Shown: positions 24,124-34,980, counted from the stretch's first letter. The stretch is DNA of 64,000 nt from Neoaliturus tenellus (GCA_030545055.2 CM061531.1:53584705-53648704), one strand, 5' to 3'. Notes: generated by a model from the sequence alone, not told the origin. A program made the numbers and translations.

Positions 24124-24441
24124 TTACTTTTCTCTTCTTTTTAAATCCATTTTTTCTTTGGCCAAAACAAGCACTGTCGGTAGGGCGAGGGTATGTACCA
24201 AGTCATAGGGTATGTTGTTATGAAGTATCTGGACACTAGGAGGAACTTTTTTGTAACTTTGTTCAGCGGTAAATGAGTTTCTAATGGCGGTGAGGAGTTT
24301 GTGAAGGTATGTTGTCGGTGAGAGTGTCAGAATTGCCGCATGAGTCACTTTTGTCGGTGGCGGGGGTTTGCTGCTCTCGTCTGTTGTTGATTTGACAGAT
24401 GATCGAATGAGAGTTACTGGCTGATCCAGTTTTACTGCCAT
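24124..24441 (-). CDS. Hypothetical ORF of the 2.2-kb repeat, 105 aa
   Basis: Unrecognised protein: begins MAVKLDQPVTLIRSSVK, has a PPPPTKVTHAA block, then LHKLLTAIRNSF and a hydrophobic stretch near residues 83-96, ending in a basic tail (KMDLKRREK). A homologous but frameshifted copy lies at 14670-14879, so the reading frame is not preserved in both copies. It may be an exon or ORF of the repeat rather than a free-standing gene. Confidence 0.3.
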   Translation of the reverse strand: MAVKLDQPVTLIRSSVKSTTDESSKPPPPTKVTHAAILTLSPTTYLHKLLTAIRNSFTAEQSYKKVPPSVQILHNNIPYDLVHTLALPTVLVLAKEKMDLKRREK

Positions 24442-24732
24442 AGATAGGTTTAGTCCAAGGTCAAAAAATTATTAGTTTATTTCAAAATTTTCCATGTTCA
24501 TCAACAGCCTTTTGTTGGAAACTTATACCCAAACAGCAAATTAAATTAATAATAAATTATTTCATACACCTTAATTGATCTTCAACATTTAAAAGAAAGA
24601 TTAACGATTAACTTAATCGATTATAAATGGTACTAAAAACAAAATAAAATATGATGCCTTAAACAAAAAAAAATATTTTATTCTGAGCTGAATTTTCAAT
24701 CATTATTATTAAAATACTTTTTATCATTGTAG

Positions 24733-24969
24733 ACTTCAGCATTCTTCAGCCAAATGGACAATGGGCAGTCAAATTCATCTTGTATGCAAAGTTTGCCGAT
24801 GTAAATATCATTTCATAGGCCTATCCATCTCACAAATTCTCCAACAGCAACACCTTATTCAAACAAGTTGAATATTAATGACGGTCCCGAGCAACAATCG
24901 GATGAGCGATCGTTGTTGTTCCCTCCACAACGCATCCGGCGGTCGATCCTTCATCATCCGTTGCGACTT
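24733..24969. other. 237-bp near-invariant core of the 2.2-kb repeat, copy 2
   Basis: Only four substitutions from 15160-15396. The splice-acceptor-like TTATCATTGTAG immediately before it is also kept. Confidence 0.5.
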
Positions 24970-26236
24970 TCTACGTTAACTACTTTGTTTAAAAGTTAGG
25001 ATAAGTATCGTTTTGAAAGTCCTTCAACATAGCAATTGTAACATCGCACTTTACGTTTGACCGATCAAAGTTGGTATGATAATGTCAGGAAAATAAAACC
25101 GAGCACATCCGCCTTCTATAAAGCACTTCGGTCACTACAAAAAAAAAAATTAATAATAGGTGTACTCTTGCAATTTATTATAAACATTGTATTTTATCCA
25201 ATAACATATCCTGTTGCCTTATTTTTTTTTTATTGATCATGTTACCATTTTTATACCCTCCCATTCACAATATGATCATTATGTTCGGTGCTGTGAAAAA
25301 ATTATCGTCATCAATCTAACGTTTCTAGAGTCCATGTCACAATTTTAAATTTACAATTCAACAATTTTTAAAATGTCACAATTTTTATCCTCTTTTGTGA
25401 TATTAGAAATGTATCGTTTTACTTTAAGCTGCTGGACCGTTTAAGATATATGCCATTGTTATGAAAAAAAAAACATCATTATTAAATGATTGCTACTTAG
25501 TGTACACAATTTGCTGGACTAGGAGAGATCTTTATTGTAGCTTAACAAATAAATAAATAAACTTGCAATGCCCTAATTTAAAGGTAAGGTTTTATTACTC
25601 AACAATTTTAACAAAAAGTGTTTTTTATTGTAATACTTTACATAATCCAATAAAACATACTGCGGATTTGCTATTCGTTAAATGTTAATTAATTGATACT
25701 ACAAGAGGATTCGTAGTTTCTTGCCTTTTTAACACTTCACTTCGTATCACATTATATATTGACTGGGGCTTGTGGAAAAATCAAATATTAAGTTTATTGT
25801 TAAATAAATTGTATCAAAATTATATTTGTACTAATATAACTGTACTAGATTAATCAATATTTTTTTATAAAGTATACATTGTTATTTTAATTGATTGCAG
25901 AATATTTTTAAATGAATCTTGTGATATTAAAAATATACATATACACTTATATTCTACAGTCAACAACACTGTAATATACTTCAGTAATGAAAACATCCCC
26001 TTTCCTTTATTTATTTTCAAAATACAAAACAATAGCCCTCGCGTTTCTTAAGTAAGGATAAATATTTACTCATCTCGATCACAAATAAAAACAAAAATAT
26101 TTTGATACAACATGTAATATGATAGGGATGAAGGAGTGTGATTGAAAACAAACATGAGGTAACGCCGCGGCCGGTCACTGATATCGATAAACACACGCGG
26201 CTCAAATGTCAGCTGGCCCATATATAAAAATAAACA

Positions 26237-27294
26237 AAGGATAGCCGAAGTGCCTATCTCAAATATTTACACCAACCAAACCAATCGTGATAACTATTTC
26301 AAGAGGCTTTTGTTGATTCCAAATTGGCGTGTTTCTTTTTTCTTAAAATTACTTTAATGGTTATAAGGCGATATATAGCAAAAGAATAAAAAAATAATAA
26401 TTATTCCCTAAATTATAGATACATTGTCAGGGTAGGAAATTGGTCTCTGAAAAAAGGGACAGTGCAGCAAAAAAACTAAAAGCGAAACTTAAAAAACGTC
26501 CTATCCTAATTTGGAGGGTCTCATGAAGTACACACTATTAAACTGATGAGTTAATTTAGACAACAATCAAAATTAATTAAAATGTATGATTATATCAAAA
26601 ATTTTTTTTTTTATATTATTGAATATAGGAGAGATAGATGGAGAAATCTATATATTAATAGGCAAGCATGTTTCATTTCCTCCTCTTTTTTAGCTTGTGT
26701 GCATCGTAGAAGAAATCCGCGCATACCATTAGAAAGGTATTGTTCTGTAGACGAGCAGAATCGCTCTTTAATTCACAATGGCCGATGGGGCTAGTCCCTA
26801 CAAGCTTTTAAATTTTCAATGTTAATCTTATGTGATTTATTCAATTATCTTTAAAGGATAATTGAATGAATCATTAGACAGCTGTTGTAATAACATATGC
26901 TAGCAAATCAGGAAGAACAGATGCTTCAAATATAACATATTTCACATATTGGATCCAAACGGTCCAGATCAACTGAAAAATTTTTGGTTGAATTTCAACC
27001 AGGAGGCGATCTCTGGTATAAATTTTAAATAAAACTTGTTATTAGTAATGGTAAGTTTATTGACAAACTTTTTTTCAGTTTTATAAAGAATCTGTAAAGT
27101 TAAATTATGATAAATGTGAAGGTCGGTTACCAATAAAATAGAATCAATAGTAAATAAGTTTATAATACAAATTAAAATCCCAATGAGTACCTAGAAAGTT
27201 GTTAAATTGATATTATTATTCATTTTGTCAGTTAAAATTCAACAGTTGTCGAGACTCTATAATGGAATAATTTAGATATTTTATTTTTAGATAT
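26237..27294. other. No gene seen
   Basis: AT-rich spacer between repeat copy 2 and the SINE. A short ORF near 26582-26794 has no recognisable domain. Confidence 0.5.
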
Positions 27295-27572
27295 TTTATT
27301 TGAAACATCGACGCACTCTGTGGTGCGTATTTTAAGGTGAGTATGACTGAAGGGGTGAGTGTGATGATTGTAATGGATCAGATGAGGTGTAGCTTTGTTA
27401 CTGACAAATATCAGCTGTTTCATTTGTCAGGATCATTAATTAATAGCCCAATGACCAAAGGCAGCTGGGTCCAGTATCGAACCATCAAAAAGCACTAACT
27501 TTTCTCAGGATCGAACCGGCAACCTTCAGATTCAAAGGCGAGCTCTTTAACCACTCAGCTACCCAGCTATTA
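27295..27572 (-). mobile_element. tRNA-derived SINE, family 1, copy 1
   Basis: On the minus strand: GGGTAGCTGAGTGGTTAAAG (RNA polymerase III box A), then GGTTGCCGGTTCGATCC (box B), then a non-tRNA body with GGACCCAGCTGCCTTTGGTC, ATTGGGCTATTAATTAATGA and a tail to GCGTCGATGTTTCAAAT. The same order is found at 27789 and 60783. Confidence 0.8.
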
Positions 27573-27788
27573 AGAGATAATAAGAGATGAGTTAATCTCT
27601 GTCATACACAAATGCTCCTATTATGGAGCCAAAATAAATACAATACAGCTTAGAACTTAAACAGTTATTTATTAATATCAAACCAATAACTTTGGAAGTT
27701 CCTTCGAAAGTACTGAATTTTATTGTGAACCTAGACCCATCAGCCATCAATCGAAATAAAATCCTTTTACTTTTTCTTTATATGACAA

Positions 27789-27935
27789 CTGGCTGGGTAG
27801 CTGAGTGGTTATAGTGCTAGCCTTTGAATCCAAAGGTTGCCGGTTCGACCCTGTGAAAAGTTAATAGCTTTTTAAAGGTTCAATTCCGGATCCAGTCGCC
27901 ATTTGTCATTGGGCTATTAATTAATGATGCTTTCT
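27789..27935 (+). mobile_element. tRNA-derived SINE, family 1, copy 2 (short)
   Basis: Box A (GTAGCTGAGTGGTTATAG) at about 27797, box B (GGTTGCCGGTTCGACC) at about 27835, then the start of the body including TCATTGGGCTATTAATTAAT. It is truncated after that. It lies about 115 bp from the Polinton insertion. Confidence 0.75.
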
Positions 27936-28043
27936 AACAACTGGTCGATGTTAGATAGTAACAAGACTGGGGTTTGGACCGTTCCCCATCAAAACGTTAA
28001 AACTGGGGTTGAAAGACACAAAAAAAGAAACCTTTCTTTTTTA

Positions 28044-28049
28044 GGTTAG
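28044..28049. repeat. Target-site duplication GGTTAG (left)
   Basis: Perfect 6-bp copy of 47325-47330, directly abutting the first base of the left TIR. Six bases is the known duplication length for Polintons. Confidence 0.9.
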
Positions 28050-28194
28050 AGTAGTGGGGTTTGCCCACTCCTGGCCCAGGTCAAGGTCAGGCGGTTGTAA
28101 GTGTTGTAGGGGTAGTAGCGGCTGGGGTTTTTTGACAGTGATGGGTGGGTTTGGGAAGTGGGTCAAGGTCATCCAGAGGTTGTTTTTAAAAATA
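28050..28194. repeat. Left TIR of Polinton B
   Basis: AGTAGTGGGGTTTGCCC... matches the reverse complement of 47190-47324 almost perfectly in the outer 70 bp. The left copy has a 9-base insertion (TAGTAGCGG) near 28113. It contains two TCAAGGTCA sites (28081-28089, 28163-28171). Confidence 0.95.
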
Positions 28195-28201
28195 TATTTA
28201 T

Positions 28202-28303
28202 TTAATAAAAACTCATCAGTGATTGGAGAATTGCTTTGTGATTATTTGTAGCAGTAATAGTTATTTTATTACTCTGTATGGGTGAATCACGCTGTGTGTC
28301 CAT
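28202..28303 (-). CDS. Small Polinton terminal protein, 33 aa (copy B)
   Basis: Begins MDTQRDSPIQS and ends AILQSLMSFY, then TAA. It matches the start and end of the 67-residue ORF at 2947-3150 in Polinton A, with the low-complexity middle absent. It begins 29 bases after the stop of the 113-residue ORF, exactly as in A, and ends only 7 bases before the TIR. Conserved start, stop-proximal tail and spacing argue for a real bicistronic partner. The role is unknown. Confidence 0.55.
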   Translation of the reverse strand: MDTQRDSPIQSNKITITATNNHKAILQSLMSFY

Positions 28304-28332
28304 AATTGGAAAAAAGGAGAGGTCCTAGGTGG

Positions 28333-28674
28333 TTACAGTGCAAGTTGATAGAGCAGAACAAGACATGTGTCTGAGGAAGAATAATCATATAAACCTGGTA
28401 ATATAGTGAATAAGAATAATTGGATAGGATCGTCAATAGGTGTAACAAGATTGAAATTTTGATATTTCAGCATTTTAGTTAAGACAGAGTGCAAAATAGG
28501 ATCAGTAGAAGAAGTATTGCAAAGGTTAGGTCTTGCAAAGTACAATGGGTGAAAACTGAAGTATTTCTTAAGCTTACCCAATGTAGTACGCGGTTTTGAA
28601 ATTGTGGAGTTAGATTGTTTCTGTAAAATGTGTTTCGTGCGTAAAAGTTTTAAATGTAAAGTGTGCGAAGCCAT
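28333..28674 (-). CDS. Conserved Polinton terminal protein, 113 aa (copy B)
   Basis: Same length as the ORF at 2576-2917 in Polinton A, 85 of 113 residues identical, no gaps. Basic N-terminus with a fully conserved LKLLRTKHILQKQSN stretch (residues 8-22) and an invariant core LVTPIDD...IQLFLFTILPGLY (about 76-96). No family is recognised, and no zinc, helicase or nuclease motif is seen. It is the only gene unit transcribed towards the left TIR, opposite to all other genes of the element, which suggests separate timing or a regulatory role; that is inference. Upstream on the minus strand are two TATA promoters (28896-28903, 29643-29650), each followed by a GTAAGTCTCTA donor-like block. A clear acceptor like that in copy A was not found here. 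Confidence 0.7.
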   Translation of the reverse strand: MASHTLHLKLLRTKHILQKQSNSTISKPRTTLGKLKKYFSFHPLYFARPNLCNTSSTDPILHSVLTKMLKYQNFNLVTPIDDPIQLFLFTILPGLYDYSSSDTCLVLLYQLAL

Positions 28675-28895
28675 AATAATATTTAAAGGGGAGATGTGTA
28701 CTCTCCAAAATTCAGCGAGTATATGTCCGGTGCCCGCGATTGTGTCTGAATATATAGAGACTAATTAACATAATAAGCGCAAACATGTGTTAGAGTAAGT
28801 TAAAAAAATGTTTGATAGTGTTAGAGACTTACGGATAGATGTTTACTGTCGCCCTATCGCCATTATAATGGCGCACGCGTGAGGTACCGATGCCG

Positions 28896-28903
28896 CTTAT
28901 ATA
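28896..28903 (-). promoter_or_regulatory. Proximal TATA box of the leftward unit, Polinton B
   Basis: TATATAAG, preceded upstream by a G-tract (C-run on plus strand, 28917-28927) and followed by CGGTACC and a donor-like CC|GTAAGTCTCTAAC whose GT is at 28832-28831. Confidence 0.55.
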
Positions 28904-29269
28904 GGGTTGTGTGAACCCCCCCCCCCCTAACCCCCTCCCCTAAGAGAATAAGATAAAAGGGAAGAACTTCGGAGATTTGAATTCTTTGTCGGGGCGGCGG
29001 TGTTGCGAAAGGTTCTAGCAGGGGGAAAGAAATAGTTAATAAATTTTTGTAAAATTTTTAAAAATTACCGCTAGTGGTAGAAATTAGTTAATTATTTTAT
29101 AAGGGTTTAAGAATTGTGTCGTAGACGATTAATCGCAGTTATATCAAGCATTTGTACAGGTAAAACTTGCAGCGTAATAATTATATATTAATATATGGGT
29201 GTTAACTGTTTATAGTTAAAGTAGTTTAGTCTAGCAGCAGAAGTTAGTTAATTATTCTGTAGGGGTTAA

Positions 29270-29512
29270 CTTGTATAATAAGTATAAACTAAAATAAAAA
29301 TAGTAACGCGAGATTATTTGATATATTATATATAAAATAAAAGTGTATTTTAAATGTTAAGAAATAGTTGAAAAAATAAATTACATAAAACTTGTATAAT
29401 AAGTATAAACTAAAATAAAAATAGTAATGCGAGATTATTTGATATATTATATATAAAATAAAAGTGTATTTTTAAATGTTAAGAAATAGTTGAAAAAATA
29501 AATGACATAAAA
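29270..29512. repeat. Tandem duplication, 121-bp unit
   Basis: CTTGTATAATAAGTATAAAC... occurs at 29270 and again at 29391 with only a few changes. A looser copy of the preceding AGTTAGTTAATTATT phrase at about 29083 suggests that the duplication was larger. It lies between the two leftward promoters. Confidence 0.85.
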
Positions 29513-29642
29513 AATAGCAAGCTTAACAGGTGTAAGTTAAAACAAAGCATATGTAACATTACTAGGTGGTAGAGACTTACAGATTAGTTGTAGCAGGTGT
29601 GGTACCTGGGGAGTGAATGGCGGACGCGCGACCGCGTTGCGG

Positions 29643-29650
29643 CTTTTATA
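29643..29650 (-). promoter_or_regulatory. Distal TATA box of the leftward unit, Polinton B
   Basis: TATAAAAG on the minus strand, about 65 bases before a splice donor AATCT|GTAAGTCTCTACC (GT at 29580-29579). A G-rich tract lies upstream (plus-strand C-run 29681-29706). Equivalent to 1606-1613 in Polinton A. Confidence 0.55.
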
Positions 29651-30091
29651 GAGTAGATGGTAATTATGTTGAACTTGAAACCCCCCCCTCCCCCCCCTCC
29701 CCACCCCGAGTGACTTTCACTTATCAAGATAAATTAAGTTGATAGCGGTTATGCTTGTGTAACACCAATTTAGGTTTGATGTTGGCAATAGCTAATAACT
29801 ATAGTTAAGCGGCAAAAGAGGACAGATAATTTTCTGCCATTACTCAGATAATAACAAGCAACAATTATGGTGTTACGCGATGGGGAAAACCGCAGTGAAG
29901 CTCAACGGCGGATTAAACCAGGTGTTGCCTAACGTTAATTGCAAAGTACAACGCTCCACCTGCATTAGCGGCGACCTACATGTAACAAATAGATCATTGG
30001 AAATTTCCACTGACGTTGGACGTTCTATCCCCCTTAAACCCCTATGGCTCCCCACCACTTTGTGAGCCGAGAACCTTTTTGGCGACTATCG

Positions 30092-30142
30092 CTGAGTTAG
30101 TTCGGAACAATTCATCGGACGCGATGGTTGTTCCGAACTCAG
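30092..30142. other. Imperfect hairpin near the Polinton B palindrome
   Basis: CTGAGT(TAGT)TCGGAACAA at 30092-30110 pairs with TTGTTCCGAACTCAG... at 30128-30142, with a 17-base loop. It lies six bases before the conserved palindrome. Confidence 0.5.
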
Positions 30143-30147
30143 AGGGA

Positions 30148-30184
30148 AACTCAAATGTATAAGCGGCCGATATATATTTGAGTT
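30148..30184. other. Palindrome conserved in both Polintons (copy B)
   Basis: AACTCAAATGTATA, centre AGCGGCCGA, TATATATTTGAGTT. Counterpart of 943-981. Followed by the conserved phrase TCTTGCTGTTAGGG. Confidence 0.55.
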
Positions 30185-30218
30185 ACTCTTGCTGTTAGGG
30201 TTTTAATATTAATACTTG

Positions 30219-30275
<57 letters not shown>
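30219..30275. repeat. (GT)n microsatellite
   Basis: About 57 bp of GT repeats inside the regulatory region of Polinton B. Shorter CA tracts lie at the matching places in Polinton A (about 706-720 and 888-898). Confidence 0.95.
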
Positions 30276-30276
<1 letters not shown>

Positions 30277-30924
30277 AAAATGTTATTTTTAGTTTTAACT
30301 TGTGTTAGTTTGAATATGCGCATTGCGATGTTAGCATTAAGGTGTGTTATGGTATTGTTGATGTTTGGAAAATGTGTTTTATGCGTTTTTAATGTTGAGT
30401 GTTGGTACAATTATCGTATATGTGTGTATGTACTAATAACTTTTCACAGCTAGCTGTTAGGTGGGTAGATTAAATTTAACTTTAAATTATTGAAGTTCTG
30501 TTGAACTTCATTAAATATGGGTGAGACATGCGCGTTGTGCCGTAGGTAGCGCATATTTTTTTATTGCTTTAAAATGTTTAATTTTTGTTAGGAAATAATC
30601 ATATTTGGGTGGGTCTAGATTGAGGGTGGGAGGTTAGAGTTGCGTCTTGCATTAGCTGTTCCAGAGTCCCCATTGTAAAATTGGAATGGTCCAAGCCCAG
30701 TGCCTTCGGGCCCGAGACTGAACCGCCCGTATCACAGCTCACCAAACTGGATCGCCATGTGCGTGCGGGCCAAAAATTGGGATCCCTTGCAAGACGTAAC
30801 TATAGCGGGTTGGGATTTGGGGAAGTGTTAGGCAAACAGAGTGGTGGGGATGGCTACGGCCGTCCCCATCACTTTGGTACATTATCATTTTTTGGTGACC
30901 TTGACCTCAATTAAGTTAATTAAC

Positions 30925-31020
30925 CCCCCCCTCCCCCTCCCCCTCCTCCTCCCCCCTCTCCCTCCCCCTCCCCCTCCCCCTCCCCCTCCTCCTCCCCCTC
31001 CTCCCCCTCCTCCTCTCCCT
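30925..31020. repeat. C-rich (CCCCTC)n tract upstream of the polymerase gene
   Basis: Low-complexity CCCCTC/CCTCCT repeat after the conserved TTAATTAA-type lead. Polinton A has pure C-runs in the same position. Strong potential for G-quadruplex on the opposite strand. Confidence 0.9.
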
Positions 31021-31166
31021 CCACTGGCTGTGGGCGGAGGCATATGTGGAGTATTTGCAATTGGAATAAAATATAGGCTTTAATCATTACTTTTCAGCTT
31101 TAGTGTTAAACTACTAATTCTAACATTTCACTAAAAAAAACCTTACAAATGTGGTGGGGGAAGCAT

Positions 31167-31174
31167 TATATAAA
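31167..31174 (+). promoter_or_regulatory. TATA box of the polymerase gene
   Basis: TATATAAA, with an initiator-like TTTCATTTC whose A (31199) lies 32 bases downstream. ATG at 31237. Confidence 0.65.
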
Positions 31175-31236
31175 GGGAATAGAAGGGAGAAGCATTTCAT
31201 TTCCGTGCTAAATTTCAAAGAGTAAACATCAACACG

Positions 31237-34200
31237 ATGCATCAATGTGAAATTTGCTCAGAAACTTTTCATGATAATATTCTACTAGAAATACATAAAG
31301 AATTATTTCATAATAATAATGAAGATGTAACAGAAACAGAATATGAAGATTTAAAACTATATGAAGAAGAAGAACCAAAAGAAGAACAACAAGAAGAAGA
31401 ACCATTAGCAGGACCATCTAATGAAATAACGTGTTTAAAAGTATTTGCTTTAGAAGGTAGAGTAGTAATGCACCACAAAATTCAAAATGAAAATTTTGAA
31501 TTGGATCAGTTTTTTAAAGAAGTAAGAACAATTGTAAGTAAAACACTCACAGAAGAATTAAGAAGACTAAACTTTATTAAATTTGGCATATTATTAAATG
31601 CTATGTTTACTAATGTAGAAGGAGAAATGTCACCAAGAGGATTCATGACAAAAAACCAGACCATCATGGCAAGTTCAGATATTAATTCAATAGTTAAAGA
31701 TTGTTTGGAAGAAATATTAACAAAAATTCAAGAACATGAAGGAAGAGGATCTGGTTGGAGTTTGGTTAGTATTGAGAGTATGGATGTTAGAGTTCATAAA
31801 CACGGCTATGGATTAAGGGGTAGCAGTTATATTCCGCTCTCAAAGAAAATTTCAGACACCAAATCATGTATAAATGTTCAAAATGAAGATATAGAATGTT
31901 TTAGATATGCAATGACGGCAAAATTTGTACCACCTCACCATGCAGTTAGACCCAGTGAAGAATATGAAACACACAGATATAAATATAATTTCCAAGGATT
32001 GACTTACCCAGTGGCTTTGAAGGACATCCCAAAGTTCGAAAAACAAACATCTGTTAATGTTTTTGGTTTGGACAGTTCGAATAAAGTGTACCCATTGCGT
32101 GTGGTGAAGAATGAACTCCCAGATCATACAGACTTATTACTACTTACAACAGGTGATGTTTCCCACTATGTATGGATTAAAAAATTTGAAACTCTTGTAA
32201 GTAATCAACTATGTAAAACTAGACATAAGAAGATAGTTTGCAAAAGATGCTTTAATTTTCATGAAGAAAGAAGAGAAGGAAATGAATGGTTACAAGAGCA
32301 TAAAAAACTATGTAACAACAATTATGAAGCAAAAATTATCTTACCATGTCCAAGTAAAGCAGAGTTAAAATTTGAGAAAATCTCCCATAAATATCGGATT
32401 CCCATTGTTGTCTATGCTGATTTTGAATCGACACTAGTGCCTATTGAAAATAATGATGGTGATGTAGCAAGGAAAAGTGTTAAGTATCAGATACATGATC
32501 CAAACAGTTTTTGTTTAATGGTTAAATCTACTCTTTCTGAAGAACATCTAAATAGATTTAATTTAACCTCAAAACCTATTGTCTATCGTGGTGTTAATGC
32601 TTCTAAAATATTCCTTGATCAGTTGTATATAATAGCAGAAAGTGTTGAAAGATTGTACAGTGATATTATACCGATGATACCTTTGGATGAAGAAGAAGAG
32701 ATTCAACATGAAAATGCAACTCATTGTTATATATGTAGAAATGAATTTACTGTGGAAAATCATAAGGTTCATGATCATGATCATCTGACAGGGTATTATA
32801 GAGGTGCTGCATGTAACAGCTGTAATATCAACTACAAGATCCCTACAAATATACCTGTAATATTACATAACCTTAGTGGTTATGATGCGCATTTTATTAT
32901 TCCGGAATTAGGAAGAGATAATGGAGAAATTGATGTCATAGCTGAAACCACGGAGAAGTTTATAAGTTTTACTAAAAAAGTTGGAAATATAAAGCTTCGG
33001 TTTTTAGATTCTTACCGTTTTATGCCATCTAGTTTAATGAAGCTTTCTGAAAACCTGAGAACAGAAGATTTAATAGAAACCAAGAAGATTGTAAGTAATG
33101 ACAAGGTTAATTTAGTTCTTCGCAAAGGTGTTTTCCCGTATGATTATATAGATAGCTTAGAAAGATTTAATGAAACATCCCTTCCACCAAAAGAAGAATT
33201 CAAAAGTAAACTATATGACACAGATATATCCTATGAAGATTATGAACATGCGTGTAGAGTATGGAATGAATTAGGATTTAAAACACTTGGAGAATATTCG
33301 GACTTTTATGTAAAACTAGATGTAACTTTACTTTGTGATATAATGGAAGAGTTTAGAAATACATGTTTTAAGGCATATGGATTAGACCCTCTGCATTCTT
33401 GTACATCACCTGGACTAGCTTGGCAAGCAATGTTAAAGGAAACAAAATGTAAACTCCAACTTCTTACAGATATAGACATGGTGCTGATGTTGGAATCAGG
33501 TGTTCGAGGGGGACTAACTCAAAGCGTAACACGACATGTAAAAGCAAATAACAAATATTTGCCCAATTTTGATGCATAAAAACCAAGTACATATTTAGGT
33601 TATTTTGATGCAAATAACCTTTATGGATGGGCCATGTCGAATCCTCTCCCATATGGCAACTTCAAATGGGTAGACCCTGATTCTATTGGAAACATCATGA
33701 ATATAGCGAAACATGGAAACACTGGTTATATTTTGGATGTAGACATTGAGTACCCTGAACATTTGCATGACCACCATTATGATTTACCTCTACTGGCCAA
33801 GACGGAAATATCACCAACCGGCAGATGGCCTAAATTAATGATGACTTTAACCAACAAATCAAGATATGTTGCTCATTATTGGGTAATACAACAAGCCCTA
33901 GAATTAGGATTGAGAATAACAAAAATTAATAGAGCCTTACAATTTTCTCAATCCTGTTGGTTAAAGTCATACATTGACAATAACACAAAAAGAAGAACTG
34001 CAGCTACATCTAATTTTCAAAAGGACTTTTTTAAATTGATGAATAATGCGATATTTGGCAAGACACTGGAAAACAAAAGAAAGCATAAGAATGTGAAATT
34101 AGTTAGTGATCCGGTGAAACTACAAAAGCTGGTACAAAAACCTAACTTCGGATCATCCATAATAATCAACGAAAATCTTGTAGCTGTTTCCATGAATAAA

Positions 34201-34845
34201 ATTTCAATTACAATGGATCGTCCTTTATATGTGGGAATGTCTATTCTAGATATTTCAAAGACCCACATGTATGACTTCCATTACAACAAGATGGTTAAAT
34301 TTTATGGAAGAGAAAACATCGGCATTGTATACATGGATACGGACGCTTTTATTTATTGGATAAGAACTGAAAATATGTACGAAGACCTACGCTGTTTTAT
34401 TTACAATAACGACTTTGACTTTTCTGATTATCCACAAGACCATCCCAACTACGACAATGGTAGAAATAAAAAAGTATTGGGAAAGTTCAAAGATGAAACA
34501 AATAGTTTGCCAATGGAAGAGGTTGTTGCTTTAATGTCTAAATTGTATTCATTTAAATTGTACAAAAATGAAAAAAGAGAACATGAAATCGTGAAAAAGG
34601 CCAAAGGTATAAAAACCTCATACCTGAAGAAGAATGTACAGTTTGAAGAATACAAGAGATGCTTATTTGAACATGTTGAGACAACAGCAACATTTAACAC
34701 CATAAGAAGCTTCAACCATCGTCTCTTCAGTGTAAAGCAAACCAAATGGGCTTTGAGTTGTAAGGATGATAAGAGGTACATCCTGGAAGATAATATAAAA
34801 ACTCTACCATTTGGACATTATTCCTTATACCCTATCGACCAGTAA
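31237..34845 (+). CDS. polB: Protein-primed family B DNA polymerase (in-frame stop at codon 781)
   Basis: Replicates the element. Layout: an N-terminal C2H2-like finger (C4, C7, H19, H24); an acidic linker; a long N-terminal domain including LRGSSYIPL; exonuclease motif I D395-F-E397; a zinc/HNH-like insertion C497-x2-C500 ... H512-DHDH-x2-TG ... C526-x2-C529; Exo II N545-x3-Y549-D550; Exo III Y691-x3-D695; polymerase motif A D791-ANNLYG; motif B K929...N936-N-A-I-F-G941; motif C Y1032-M-D-T-D1036. Both motif C aspartates are present, but Ala replaces the usual Ser after DTD. A TAA at 33577-33579 interrupts the frame just before motif A; the same frame then continues to 34845, 1203 codons in all. 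No indel is involved. It could be a recent nonsense mutation, read through, or an assembly error. Confidence 0.95.
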
Positions 34846-34893
34846 ACCTATTCTTCGTCCTTTACCTTCTTCCTTTTTCCTTTCTGTAAAGAA

Positions 34894-34928
34894 GAGGGGA
34901 CATGACAAGCTCAATGTCATGTTCCCTC
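34894..34928. terminator. Hairpin after the polymerase gene
   Basis: GAGGGGACATGACA (34894-34907) pairs with TGTCATGTTCCCTC (34915-34928), 14 bp with a single G-U type mismatch and a 7-base loop, followed by GTTTTTA. It sits 49 bases after the stop codon. Confidence 0.6.
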
Positions 34929-34972
34929 GTTTTTACACCAATGTAATATGGTCTTGACCTATAATCTAACCA

Positions 34973-34980
34973 TATAAAAG
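34973..34980 (+). promoter_or_regulatory. TATA box and initiator of the integrase gene
   Basis: TATAAAAG with an initiator ATCAGTA whose A (35003) is 30 bases downstream. The predicted leader is about 37 bases to the ATG at 35040. Confidence 0.7.

Larger units (their letters stand above)
24073..26236. repeat. 2.2-kb dispersed repeat, copy 2
   Basis: Partner of 14463-16699 (same orientation). It carries the longer version of the minus-strand ORF (24124-24441) and the near-invariant core at 24733-24969. The last ~200 bp is almost identical to 16498-16699. Confidence 0.75.

Noticed and set aside
30681..31083. ORFs upstream of the polymerase gene, one with poly-Pro
   Set aside because: They run through the CCCCTC repeat and are frame-inconsistent with Polinton A.
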